From an uncultured bacterium (GTDB lineage Bacteria; Oederibacteriota; PGYV01; CAILUR01), in assembly GCA_903837445.1 (NCBI GenBank), contig CAILUR010000058.1, forward strand, positions 1-19,919: a DNA stretch of 19,919 nucleotides. Reading direction: 5' to 3'. A model generated the notes under the pieces. It did no database searches and had not been told where the DNA came from. It saw only the letters and a list, made by a program, of their open reading frames with translations. Positions 8,621-16,295 of the stretch are shown in pieces (the stretch's first letter is position 1; each line of letters starts with the position of its first letter). The position numbers and the translations under genes were made by a program.

Positions 8621-9559
8621 ATGAGTAAAAAAACAGCTGTAGTGGCGGGCGGCGCTGGCTTTATCGGCTCGCATTTGTGTGAGGCGCTGGTAGAAGATGG
8701 CTATAAAGTCATATGCCTTGATAATTTAGGGACAGGCAAACTTGAAAATCTAAAAGGCATAATTAAAAATAAAAATTTTAAATTTATAAAACACGATGTA
8801 AGGAAGCCCATAAAAGTTTCAGGGCAAGTGCATTATGTCTTTCATTTGGCATCGTATGCATCGCCTCCATATTATCAGACCAAGTCCATAGAAACGCTTA
8901 TGACCAACTCGCTGGGCACTTTAAATATTTTAGAACTGAGCCGAGTGAAAAAAGCCAAGTATCTTATCACCTCTACTTCAGAAACATATGGCGACCCAAA
9001 AGAACATCCGCAAAAAGAAACCTATTGGGGCAATGTAAATCCTGTCGGTATCAGAAGCTGTTATGATGAGGCAAAGCGTTTTGCAGAGGCCTTGACTATG
9101 GAATATGTGCGCAAACACGATTTGGATGCCAGAATAATCAGAATCTTCAATACTTACGGCCCCCGCCTGCAAAAAGATGATGGCAGGGTAATTTCAAATT
9201 TCATAAATCAATGCCTGTGCCAAACCCCGCTGACTATTTACGGCAACGGAATGCAGACCAGAAGCTTCTGTTATATTTCGGACCAGATAGCAGGTTTAAA
9301 AGCCGCTATCTTAACAGAAGGGACAAAAGGGGAAGTGATTAATATAGGAAACCCGGATGAGTTCACTATGCTTGAGGCAGCAAAAATGATAAAAGAAATG
9401 ACACACTCTGAGTCTCAAATAGTGTATAGACCGCTGCCGGATGATGATCCAGCGCGCAGGAAACCAGATATAACAAAAGCCAAGACTTTGTTGGGCTGGG
9501 AGCCGAAAGTAAAACTTAGAGAAGGGCTCACAAAAACAATTGCTTGGTTCAGCAGATAA
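8621..9559 (+). CDS. NAD-dependent SDR, UDP-glucuronate decarboxylase (UXS)-like
   Basis: A 312-aa extended short-chain dehydrogenase/reductase. The NAD site is GGAGFIGSHL near residue 10. The catalytic pair is Y148/K152 in SCYDEAKRF, preceded by TSTSETYGDP. The run ASPPYYQTKSIETLMTNSLGT, the WGNVNPVGIRSCYDEAKRFAE block and RIFNTYGPRLQKDDGRVISNF are the distinctive pattern of UXS, which converts UDP-glucuronate to UDP-xylose. Single substitutions, such as HLASYAS in place of HLASPAS, leave room for a related sugar. A strong GGGAGG Shine-Dalgarno precedes ATG 8621. UDP-xylose or a derivative could feed the glycosyltransferases downstream. No UDP-glucose dehydrogenase, which would supply the substrate, is in this window. 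Confidence 0.85.
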   Translation: MSKKTAVVAGGAGFIGSHLCEALVEDGYKVICLDNLGTGKLENLKGIIKNKNFKFIKHDVRKPIKVSGQVHYVFHLASYASPPYYQTKSIETLMTNSLGTLNILELSRVKKAKYLITSTSETYGDPKEHPQKETYWGNVNPVGIRSCYDEAKRFAEALTMEYVRKHDLDARIIRIFNTYGPRLQKDDGRVISNFINQCLCQTPLTIYGNGMQTRSFCYISDQIAGLKAAILTEGTKGEVINIGNPDEFTMLEAAKMIKEMTHSESQIVYRPLPDDDPARRKPDITKAKTLLGWEPKVKLREGLTKTIAWFSR

Positions 9560-9617
9560 AAGTGTCACCGCAAAACTTTTACTATTCTATGAAGCCGAAT
9601 GAAAGAAAGTAGGGAAA

Positions 9618-11894
9618 ATGAAATTAAAAAAAGCCGATATAGCCGCATTTGTAATTTTTATAGTGGCACCGCTTTTTCTATTTAGAGAAGGGCTCCGCGC
9701 CGGAATGGTGCTGTTTGGATATGATATAGTGACTCTTGACCTGCCTTTGCGCATGTTCGCGCAGGATTCCTTAAAATTACATTCTCAACTACCTTTGTGG
9801 TTACCAGGAATACTTATGGGGATGCCACTTATTGATTCCAGCAATTTGATTTTATTCTATCCCATTAACCTACTTATGATGCTCTTGGGAGTGCCAGTCA
9901 GCGCCACTTATGTGCCTGATATAATTTTTCATTTATTGCTGGGAGCACTGGGAGTGTTTCTATTTTTGCGGAGCATAGACCTTAGAAAAGAGGCGGCGTG
10001 GTTTGGCGCTTTTGTATATATGACTTGTGGAACTTCTGTGTCTTTAGTCGCGGCAGGGCATATGGGAAATATTATTGCTGTGGCTTTACTTCCGTGGGCT
10101 TTTTATTTTGTGGAAAAGGCAGTTAAAAAATCTTCGCTTTTATGGTGGCTCTCTCTCGGAGCAATTTTTGGACTGCAGGTGTTGGGCATAGGTATGCAGA
10201 TTATGATCTATACGGCAGCGGGCGTGTGCGTATATATTATTTACAGAACGCTAACTTCAGGCGGGACTTTAAAAATGTTAGGGGCTTCGATATTTTTATT
10301 TTTAATGTCAGGGATATACGCTCTGGTGATAAGTGCTCCGCAGTTTTTTCCCTCTCTTGATTATCTCAAGCATTCCTGGCGACAGGGGCTGGACTACAAT
10401 AATTTCATAAGCTTTTCACTACACCCTGCGGAAACACTTTCGTTTTTCTTGCCAAGGTTTTTTGGGATTCCAGATAAGACCTATTGGGGTTGGATGCAGA
10501 TACATATGGTAACTTTTTATGCCGGACTCCTTCCTTTTGTGCTGGCGCCATTTGCTTTTTCCAAAGAAAAAAAGAAAACTGCTATATTTTTTGCCGGTAT
10601 GACTGGCTTTCTCCTATTTTTAGCATATGGCGGATACACTCCTGTTTATAAGCTGTTTTACGCCTTGCCGGTGTTTAATAACTTTAGAAATCCTACTAGA
10701 TTTCTTTATGTGGCTTCATTTTTTATGGCTGTGCTTTGCGCGACTGGACTTTCTAATATAATAAATGAAAACGAAAAAAATAATGAGCCCGCAATGAAAA
10801 AAATATTTAATGTTTTGGCATTGGTAGTTATCCCTGTGGCGCTGGGCTTGTGTGGGTTGCAATTTTCAGGATTTTTTAAAGAGACAGTGCCTGCCCTCTT
10901 TACCCTGCTTTGGAAAACTGTTATGCCTGTTGCTGATCTGCCAGTGGTCTTGGACCTGATTAAAAGTGACATTATAGCATTTACGGTAATAAGTGGTTTG
11001 GGCTTGCTGTTAGTGTATTTGACGATAAACAGGCATCTGAAAAATGCGGCTGTGATTGCTATGACACTTATGGCTATACATTTTGTGGACATAAGCAAAA
11101 TAGAAAAAACCTATATAAACTTTAAGCCCTTGAAAAGCGTAATCAGCGAGAATCCCGTGGCTGATTTTTTTAAAAAAGATAAAACTCTTTACAGGGCAGT
11201 GGAACTGGATAAAAAAACTCTGCCCAATAAAAATATTTTTTACGGGATAGAGTTTCAAAACGGCTATCACGGAATGGTGCAGGGAAAACTCTATGAAATG
11301 CTGAGATGCGGCGCTTTTAGGAGCATTAACATTAACAGGGCTTTCAATGTAAAATATTATATTAACGATGTGGCTATGACAGGCCCAGGGTTTAAAAAAG
11401 TTTTTGACGGCGAACTTAAAATTTTTGAAGATGAAAAAGTTATGCCGAGATTTTTTGTGGCAGGGAAAACTATAAAAGTGGAAAGTCCGCAAGAGGCGCT
11501 CACTCTTATATTATCCAAAGAGTTCAGACCGGATGTTCCGGTAGTAGAGGGCTGGGCTCCTGCTGACTCTTCCATCGGAAAAACAACTCCGGTAGAAGTT
11601 TTATCATATACTGCAAATGAAGTACAATTAAAAGTGAACACCACAAAGGCAGGGCTGCTCGTGGTGGCAGGGTATTATTATCCGAGATGGAAAGCCGTGG
11701 TAAATGGCATAAAAACAGAAGTCTTTCCTGTAAACTATTTGGCATACGGAGTTCCAGTACAAAAAGGGGAAAACAAGGTAAGACTTTATTATGACGGCTT
11801 TTATATAATAATGTATTTAGTGGCGGCTTTATTCGCATTTTTGCTTTTATTCTTGGTGGCTGTGGATTTTTATCGTAATAGGCAAAAAAGTTAA
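9618..11894 (+). CDS. YfhO-family multipass membrane protein, GT-C glycosyltransferase candidate
   Basis: A 758-aa protein with roughly a dozen hydrophobic segments between residues 8 and 500 and one more at the C-terminus (about 727-750). The first membrane segment (8-22) is followed by an extracytoplasmic loop with D36 and D41 in FGYDIVTLDLP and then PLWLPGILMGMPL and FYPINLL, the layout of YfhO and GT-C enzymes, where loop-1 acidic residues are catalytic. The soluble region about 530-725 ends with AGYYYPRWKAVVNG and NYLAYGVPVQKGENKVRLYYDG, the signature YfhO C-terminus. In Firmicutes, YfhO transfers sugar from a polyprenyl phosphate to an extracytoplasmic polymer. Here the next gene encodes a GT2 that could make such a donor. 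GGGA lies shortly before ATG 9618. The acceptor is unknown. Confidence 0.82.
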   Translation: MKLKKADIAAFVIFIVAPLFLFREGLRAGMVLFGYDIVTLDLPLRMFAQDSLKLHSQLPLWLPGILMGMPLIDSSNLILFYPINLLMMLLGVPVSATYVPDIIFHLLLGALGVFLFLRSIDLRKEAAWFGAFVYMTCGTSVSLVAAGHMGNIIAVALLPWAFYFVEKAVKKSSLLWWLSLGAIFGLQVLGIGMQIMIYTAAGVCVYIIYRTLTSGGTLKMLGASIFLFLMSGIYALVISAPQFFPSLDYLKHSWRQGLDYNNFISFSLHPAETLSFFLPRFFGIPDKTYWGWMQIHMVTFYAGLLPFVLAPFAFSKEKKKTAIFFAGMTGFLLFLAYGGYTPVYKLFYALPVFNNFRNPTRFLYVASFFMAVLCATGLSNIINENEKNNEPAMKKIFNVLALVVIPVALGLCGLQFSGFFKETVPALFTLLWKTVMPVADLPVVLDLIKSDIIAFTVISGLGLLLVYLTINRHLKNAAVIAMTLMAIHFVDISKIEKTYINFKPLKSVISENPVADFFKKDKTLYRAVELDKKTLPNKNIFYGIEFQNGYHGMVQGKLYEMLRCGAFRSININRAFNVKYYINDVAMTGPGFKKVFDGELKIFEDEKVMPRFFVAGKTIKVESPQEALTLILSKEFRPDVPVVEGWAPADSSIGKTTPVEVLSYTANEVQLKVNTTKAGLLVVAGYYYPRWKAVVNGIKTEVFPVNYLAYGVPVQKGENKVRLYYDGFYIIMYLVAALFAFLLLFLVAVDFYRNRQKS

Positions 11895-11897
11895 AAG

Positions 11898-11926
11898 TTG
11901 ATAATATGGCACAAAGACCTTATAAT
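11898..11926 (+). promoter_or_regulatory. Near-consensus sigma-70 promoter before the GT2 gene
   Basis: TTGATA (11898-11903) and a perfect TATAAT (11921-11926) are separated by 17 bases, an 11/12 match to the E. coli consensus. It begins 4 nt after the YfhO stop. It would give a leader of about 55 nt before the GTG at 11989 and could drive the genes through 15343 independently of the upstream part. Confidence 0.65.
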
Positions 11927-11988
11927 GTGGTTATTAGATAAAGAGATGGGGTTGGTCAGTTTTTATTACAGAAAGAAAGAGGAGCACT

Positions 11989-12708
11989 GTGTCTCAAAAA
12001 AACGAAAAAGTACTCATAGTAATTCCCACATACAATGAGAGAAAAAATATAGCGGCGTTGATTCCGGAAATAAGAAAGTTTCTGCCACAGGCGCATATAC
12101 TGGTGGTGGACGATAATTCACCGGATAAGACAGCAAACACCGTAAAAACTATTATGCACCACGACAAGCGAGTGGCCCTTATCTCGAGGTCTGCTAAGCT
12201 TGGCTTAGGCACAGCGTATGTCGAAGGCTTTAAATACGCGTTGGCGCACAAATACGATTATATTTTTGAAATGGATGCTGATTTTTCACACGATCCAAAG
12301 TATTTGCCGGAGTTTATGCAGGAAATTAAAACGCACGACTTGGTGATAGGGTCAAGATATGTGAATGGAATCAGCGTGGTAAATTGGCCTATGCGACGGC
12401 TTATGCTTTCTAAATTCGCCACTTTTTATGTAAGATTGATTACAGGTCTGCCGTTGACTGATTGTACCAGCGGGTTTAAATGTTACAGGAGCAAAGTTTT
12501 AAAAGCCATAGACCTAAATGAGATTCACTCAGATGGCTATGCGTTTCAGGTAGAAATGCATTATAAGGCGTGGAAAAGAAAGTTTAAGCTAAAAGAGATT
12601 CCGGTTATTTTTATTGACCGCCACGCAGGGTCTTCAAAAATGTCGCGAAACATTGCGGCAGAAGCAGTGACTTTAGTTTGGAAACTTAGATTAGGAATAG
12701 TAAAATAG
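11989..12708 (+). CDS. DPM1-like polyprenol-phosphate glycosyltransferase (GT2), GTG start
   Basis: A 239-aa GT-A fold enzyme. It has VIPTYNERKNI at the N-terminus, D41/D42 in VVDDNSPD for nucleotide binding, the metal-binding D96-A97-D98 in MDADFSHDP, GSRYV, and the acceptor-side TDCTSGFKCYR. This is the pattern of dolichol/polyprenol-phosphate mannose synthases, which move a hexose from GDP- or UDP-sugar to a lipid phosphate on the cytoplasmic face. No transmembrane segments follow the catalytic domain, as in single-domain DPM1, whereas CsbB/GtrB proteins have two. The sugar cannot be read from sequence. GTG 11989 is preceded by AGGAG (11980-11984). The protein is a plausible donor-maker for the YfhO protein encoded just upstream. 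Confidence 0.87.
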   Translation: MSQKNEKVLIVIPTYNERKNIAALIPEIRKFLPQAHILVVDDNSPDKTANTVKTIMHHDKRVALISRSAKLGLGTAYVEGFKYALAHKYDYIFEMDADFSHDPKYLPEFMQEIKTHDLVIGSRYVNGISVVNWPMRRLMLSKFATFYVRLITGLPLTDCTSGFKCYRSKVLKAIDLNEIHSDGYAFQVEMHYKAWKRKFKLKEIPVIFIDRHAGSSKMSRNIAAEAVTLVWKLRLGIVK

Positions 12709-12753
12709 TTAAAGTTTATAAGAGACAGATAAAAAAATAATAGGAGAAAAGAT

Positions 12754-13716
12754 ATGTCAAACAAACGGGTTTTAGTTACAGGTGGGGCTGGTTTCATCGG
12801 CTCAAATCTCACAGATGCGCTTATTGCGCGCGGATACAAAGTCACTATTTTGGATAATTTATCCACAGGGGAAAAGGAAAATATAAATCCTGCGGCGGTT
12901 TTTATAAAAGGGGATATTAAAAATCCTGAAGATATAGAAAAATGTTTTGAAAATAAAATAGACGCTATCTTTCACATTGCGGGCTGTGCTTCCACGATAA
13001 AATCTTTTGACGATCCCACTATGGATTTACTTACCAATACGCTGGGCACTGTCAATATGATAAACGCTGCTATAAAACACAATGTGGACAGGTTTGAATA
13101 CGCGAGTTCTATGACTTCTTATGGAATCCCTGAAAAACTTCCTGTCAAAGAGACCTTTAATACAAGGCCTATTGCCTATTATGGAATTACAAAATATTCT
13201 GGAGAACGCTATGTGTTGGCGACTGGACTTAGGACAGATTTGCCATTTAAATTTAATGCGACAGCTTTTCGTATGTTCAATGTCTATGGCCGCAGGCAGT
13301 CGCTTACAAATCCGTATCAGGGAGTAGTTTCCATATTTATAGGAAATGTAATAAGAAATGAACAGGTAACAATTTTTGGAGATGGCATACAGTCCAGAGA
13401 TTATGTGCATATAAGTGATGTGGCCAATGCTTGGATAGGCGCCCTTGAAAATCCCCGTGCCTATGGGGAAGTCTTTAACCTCGGCTCAGGGATAAGAATA
13501 TCGGTAAACGACTTGGTGGGATATATTTTAAAAGCTATGAATAAAACAAAAAAAGAATATAAAATAGTTTATAAAGATGCCAGACCAGGGGACCAACGGC
13601 ATATGCAGGCGGACATTTCTAAAGCGGCAAAGTTGTTGAAATGGAAACCTAAAATGAAATTTGAGAACGGAATGAAAGATGTTATGGACTGGGCGAAAGA
13701 AGTGTATGGGAAATAG
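12754..13716 (+). CDS. NAD-dependent nucleotide-sugar epimerase/dehydratase (GalE-like SDR)
   Basis: A 320-aa extended SDR. GGAGFIGSN lies near residue 10, LDNLSTG follows the second strand, and Y143/K147 in YYGITKY is the catalytic pair, preceded by ASSMTSYG. GDGIQSRDYVHISDVANAW and FNLGSGIRISVNDL are typical of UDP-sugar 4-epimerases of the WbpP/GalE group. The reaction is therefore probably C4 epimerisation of a UDP-hexose(amine) or UDP-pentose; 4,6-dehydratases cannot be fully excluded. It is not a recent duplicate of the SDR at 8621, since the two differ throughout. AGGAG (12742-12746) precedes ATG 12754. The next gene starts 6 nt after its stop. Confidence 0.85.
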   Translation: MSNKRVLVTGGAGFIGSNLTDALIARGYKVTILDNLSTGEKENINPAAVFIKGDIKNPEDIEKCFENKIDAIFHIAGCASTIKSFDDPTMDLLTNTLGTVNMINAAIKHNVDRFEYASSMTSYGIPEKLPVKETFNTRPIAYYGITKYSGERYVLATGLRTDLPFKFNATAFRMFNVYGRRQSLTNPYQGVVSIFIGNVIRNEQVTIFGDGIQSRDYVHISDVANAWIGALENPRAYGEVFNLGSGIRISVNDLVGYILKAMNKTKKEYKIVYKDARPGDQRHMQADISKAAKLLKWKPKMKFENGMKDVMDWAKEVYGK

Positions 13717-13722
13717 GTAAAA

Positions 13723-14394
13723 ATGAACTCTACTAAATTTAACAAAAACACTCAAAAAAATTATGATGGCTGGTATGGCACCCGCGAAGGCATATACATA
13801 GATGAAAAAGAAAAAGAAACTCTCATTTCTATGTTGCGGTTAAAAGAAAACGAAAAGGTGCTGGAAGTGGGAGCGGGGACTGGCAGATATGTAAAGTATT
13901 TAAATGATATTGGGGTGGATGCGTGTGGCATAGAATATACAAAGGAAAATGTAAAAAATGCTATTCTCAGGTGTCCGGAAATCTCCGAAAAAATGCTTGA
14001 AGGGGATGCGGGAGCACTCCCTTACGCAGATAATAGTTTTGAGACAGTCTTGTTTATGATATCTTTTGAGTATATTAAAGACCACGAAAGAGCGCTAAGG
14101 GAAGCCTTACGAGTGGCAAAAACGCAGGTGGGGATAGGGTTTTTAAACAAGTTTGGGGTTTCAAACATTTTGCGCAGGATTCAAGGGAAAAAAAATAAGG
14201 AAGCAAAATTTTTTTCAGCGGCAGATATTTATAAAATCACCAAAAAAGCTACAGGCGAAAAAAAAGATATTAAAGTACGCCACACGCTTTATTTGCCGGT
14301 AGGGTTTGGACACTTGCTTCCTTTTGTGGATGAGGCGCTTGAAAAATTCAATTTGCCGTTCGGAAGCTTTGCAGTCGCAGTAATTAAAAAATAA
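13723..14394 (+). CDS. Class I SAM-dependent methyltransferase (Methyltransf_11-like), substrate unknown
   Basis: A 223-aa protein with motif I LEVGAGTGRY (E48-Y56), an acidic end to strand 2 (GIEYT), motif II GDAGALPYADNSFETV and EALRVAK after motif III. This is the layout of small-molecule methyltransferases of the UbiE/COQ5-like superfamily. The C-terminal third is lysine-rich. The substrate cannot be assigned; position between a sugar epimerase and a FabD-like protein suggests a lipid or glycan modification. ATG 13723 lies 6 nt after the epimerase stop, whose TAGGT doubles as a weak Shine-Dalgarno, indicating one operon. Confidence 0.85.
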   Translation: MNSTKFNKNTQKNYDGWYGTREGIYIDEKEKETLISMLRLKENEKVLEVGAGTGRYVKYLNDIGVDACGIEYTKENVKNAILRCPEISEKMLEGDAGALPYADNSFETVLFMISFEYIKDHERALREALRVAKTQVGIGFLNKFGVSNILRRIQGKKNKEAKFFSAADIYKITKKATGEKKDIKVRHTLYLPVGFGHLLPFVDEALEKFNLPFGSFAVAVIKK

Positions 14395-14410
14395 TAAATA
14401 GGAAGTGGGT

Positions 14411-15343
14411 ATGGCTGTCATTGGATTTATCTATACAGGGATTGGATACCAGTATGTAGGTATCGGCAAAGAGGTGTATGACAAGGTCTATGGAATGCGG
14501 CAGTATTATGACCGGGTGCAAAAAAAACGGCCAGAGTTTAAAATCAATATGTTGGCTTTCTTAGGTCCAAAAGAAGAACTAATGAAAGAAGATATAGCGC
14601 TTCCTATAATGTATGCCTATCAATGCGGTATAAAAGAAGTTTTAAAACAATATAAAGTCAACCCAGAGCAAATGACTGGTTTTAAATCAGGAGAGTTGAC
14701 TGGACTTGCCGCTTCTGAAGCCGCTTCTTTTGAAGATATTTTAGACCTCATATATAAAAAACAAGACTTAGTGGAAAAGGAAATCCACAGGGATAAGTTT
14801 ATAAATATGCTGGTGACAGGTGTGGAAAGCGTAAAAATAGAACAGGTATGCGCTGAGATAAATAAAGTCGTAAAATGTGAAGTGTGTGCCTATGCGGGAG
14901 TGGATATGGTAATGGTGGTATGTGAAAAAACAGGGCTCTCTAAAATAAAAGAAATCTTTACAAAAATGAATGCGATATGTTTAGAACTCCCATATGAAGA
15001 AATTTCAAATTTCTCCCTTTTAAAAGGGACAGCAGAAAATCTAAAAAAGGCCTTGGAACAGATAAAAATAGATAAACCCCTTCACAAGCTCATAAGCCAG
15101 ACCACTGGCGGGTATTATGAAAATGTCAGGGAAATAAAAGAAAAGTTTATGGACTATATATATAAACCAGCGCGTTTAGATGTATGCGTGTCCACTATGA
15201 TGAAAAATAGCGTCAATACCTTTGTGGAAACTGGCTGTGGGGCATTTATTACGAAACTGATACGAAAAATAGATAGTGGCAAACGCCTGCTTTCTACCCA
15301 TGATATAAAGACTTTAGGGCAGGTGGTAAAGCTTGCAAACTGA
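14411..15343 (+). CDS. FabD-fold acyltransferase homologue lacking catalytic residues (predicted pseudoenzyme)
   Basis: A 310-aa protein that follows malonyl-CoA:ACP transacylase (FabD) end to end: IYTGIGYQYVGIGKEVYD for FPGQGSQxVGM, FLGPKEELM for the EEL block, TGFKSGELTGLAASEAASFED for GHSLGEYSALVxAG, and ETGCGAFITKLIRKI for EVGPGKVLTGLxKRI. By eye the key residues are replaced. The oxyanion Gln of GQG is I11, the nucleophile Ser of GHSLG is K92 (S93 is shifted by one), the carboxylate-binding Arg is Lys, and the catalytic His falls at an Asn. The frame is intact, so it is not a decayed gene. ATG 14411 is preferred over GTG 14405 because GGA (14401-14403) is 7 nt away. It lies 16 nt after the methyltransferase gene. 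Function is unknown: a scaffold, binding or regulatory subunit, or new chemistry. Confidence 0.8.
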   Translation: MAVIGFIYTGIGYQYVGIGKEVYDKVYGMRQYYDRVQKKRPEFKINMLAFLGPKEELMKEDIALPIMYAYQCGIKEVLKQYKVNPEQMTGFKSGELTGLAASEAASFEDILDLIYKKQDLVEKEIHRDKFINMLVTGVESVKIEQVCAEINKVVKCEVCAYAGVDMVMVVCEKTGLSKIKEIFTKMNAICLELPYEEISNFSLLKGTAENLKKALEQIKIDKPLHKLISQTTGGYYENVREIKEKFMDYIYKPARLDVCVSTMMKNSVNTFVETGCGAFITKLIRKIDSGKRLLSTHDIKTLGQVVKLAN

Positions 15344-15410
15344 GCAAATTTTTTACCAGAAAGCGAAGGGTGGCAGTCAAGCACAAAGTTTTCAAAATAA
15401 AATATTTTCA

Positions 15411-15438
15411 TTGACATATATTATAAAAAATGTAAAAT
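15411..15438 (+). promoter_or_regulatory. Sigma-70-like promoter upstream of tRNA-Lys
   Basis: A perfect TTGACA (15411-15416) is followed after 16 bases by TAAAAT (15433-15438). It lies in AT-rich DNA 68 nt after the preceding stop codon. It could start the tRNA-Lys transcript with a leader of about 150 nt, and may read on towards rplU. Confidence 0.55.
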
Positions 15439-15531
15439 ATACCCCTGTTGTGATAAAATCCGAACACAGACAATAAAAAATAAGCATTAGGATTGAACTA
15501 AAAATATATATTTTTGTATTTTTGAAATAAA

Positions 15532-15537
15532 TATAAT
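15532..15537 (+). promoter_or_regulatory. Possible second -10 box close to tRNA-Lys
   Basis: A perfect TATAAT with a start point about 50 nt before the tRNA. No good -35 box is visible at 16-18 bases upstream (best is TTTTTG near 15510), so this is a weaker call than the promoter at 15411. Surrounding DNA is very AT-rich, where such hexamers can occur by chance. Confidence 0.3.
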
Positions 15538-15593
15538 ATGAAAATACTTGTAATGCGGGACCGTAACTCGGAACCGGAAATTGGTGTAAAGTT

Positions 15594-15669
15594 GGGCCGG
15601 TAGCTCAGTTGGTAGAGCATCACCCTTTTAAGGTGGTTGTCCCGCGTTCGAGCCGCGGCCGGCTCACCA
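15594..15669 (+). tRNA. tRNA-Lys (anticodon UUU), CCA encoded
   Basis: A full cloverleaf can be drawn. The acceptor stem is GGGCCGG (15594-15600) with CCGGCTC (15659-15665), including one G-U pair. The D stem is GCTC/GAGC. The anticodon stem is TCACC/GGTGG around loop CTTTTAA, with anticodon TTT at 15627-15629. The variable loop is 5 nt, and the T stem CCGCG/CGCGG holds loop TTCGAGC. The discriminator is A and CCA is encoded at 15667-15669. It reads AAA and AAG lysine codons, which are very abundant in this A-rich window. Its 3' end is copied three more times in the repeat array that follows. Confidence 0.97.
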
Positions 15670-15904
15670 AATTTTAGTTAAGTGTTGGGTGAAAAGCGTC
15701 TTTGGTCCCCAAGGGGGGCCGGCTCACCAAATTTTATTAAAGTGATAGCTACTGATATTTACAAGTTAAGTGTTAGGTGAAAAGCGTCTTTGGTCCCCAA
15801 AGGGGGCCGGCTCACCAAATTTTAGTTAAGTATTAGGTGAAAAGCGTCTTTGGTCCCCAAGGGGGGCCGGCTCACCAAATTTTATTGAAGTATTAGGTGA
15901 AAAA
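15657..15904 (+). repeat. Tandem array of about 60-bp units seeded by the tRNA-Lys 3' end
   Basis: The 20-mer GGCCGGCTCACCAAATTTTA starts at 15657 (inside the tRNA), 15717, 15805 and 15865, so periods are 60, 88 and 60 bp. The remainder of each unit is also conserved: AGTTAAGT, then GGTGAAAAGCGTC and TTTGGTCCCC, then A/G-rich GGGGGCC. The 88-bp unit carries about 28 extra bases after position 15736. The last unit breaks off near 15904. Each full unit can fold: GGTCCCC with GGGGGCC as a tight hairpin, optionally enclosed by GGTGA/TCACC. Spacers are not unique sequences, so it is not a CRISPR array. It fills the gap between tRNA-Lys and rplU. Confidence 0.92.
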
Positions 15905-15972
15905 AAGGTTACAAATTGCAGCGGAAATGTGGCTGACAAAGTGATAACCAAAATACGCAGGAGGATTTTCAA

Positions 15973-16284
15973 ATGTACGCAATAGTTGAAATAGCCGGAA
16001 AACAGTACAAGATAACCGAGGGCGTCAGCATTAATGTTGACAAGTTAGAACCCACGGAAAAAGAAGTTATTTTTGATAAAGTGCTTATGCTCGTTGATAG
16101 CAACGAGATAAAGATTGGAGCACCCATACTTAACGGAGTAAAAGTTAAGGCAGAAGTTTTGGGTGAAGTAAAGGGCGACAAACTGGTTGTCTTTAAGTGG
16201 AGAAGAAGAAAAAACTCCCGCAAGAAAAACGGACACAGAGCTGTTATGACAAGACTTAAAATTACAAAAATAGAAGTTAATTGA
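15973..16284 (+). CDS. rplU: 50S ribosomal protein L21
   Basis: A 103-aa protein matching L21 over its full length: MYAIVEIAGKQYKI at the N-terminus, KVLML and IGAPI in the middle, and a basic FKWRRRKNSRKKNGHRAVMT tail ending in LKITKIE. L21 binds 23S rRNA on the large subunit. A strong Shine-Dalgarno, AGGAGG (15959-15964), lies 8 nt before the ATG. It leads the conserved rplU-rpmA-obg-proB order. No separate promoter was found between the repeat array and the gene, so transcription may enter from the tRNA-Lys side. Confidence 0.97.
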   Translation: MYAIVEIAGKQYKITEGVSINVDKLEPTEKEVIFDKVLMLVDSNEIKIGAPILNGVKVKAEVLGEVKGDKLVVFKWRRRKNSRKKNGHRAVMTRLKITKIEVN

Positions 16285-16295
16285 GGTGATGGAAT

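Larger units (their letters stand above)
15344..15593. other. AT-rich non-coding stretch before tRNA-Lys
   Basis: About 250 bases with no credible gene on either strand. Apart from the two promoter elements listed separately, it holds long A/T runs and no GC-rich terminator hairpin for the upstream FabD-like gene. The 50 bases just before the tRNA are more GC-rich and probably form the 5' leader removed by RNase P. Confidence 0.6.

Noticed and set aside
8621..13716. The two SDR genes considered as a recent tandem duplication
   Set aside because: They share only superfamily motifs (GGAGFIGS, YxxxK); active-site neighbourhoods and sizes of loops place them in different subfamilies.
14411..15343. 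FabD-like gene considered as a pseudogene
   Set aside because: No stops or frameshifts over 310 codons, good start signals and preserved structural motifs; substitutions are focused on catalytic positions, which fits repurposing rather than decay.
15657..15904. Repeat array considered as a CRISPR array
   Set aside because: The sequence between the recurring 20-mers is itself repeated, units are 60-88 bp, no cas genes are near, and the first copy is part of a tRNA.
15594..15904. tRNA 3' copies considered as att sites of an integrated element
   Set aside because: The copies are spaced only 60-88 bp apart with no integrase or cargo gene between them; at most they could be scars.
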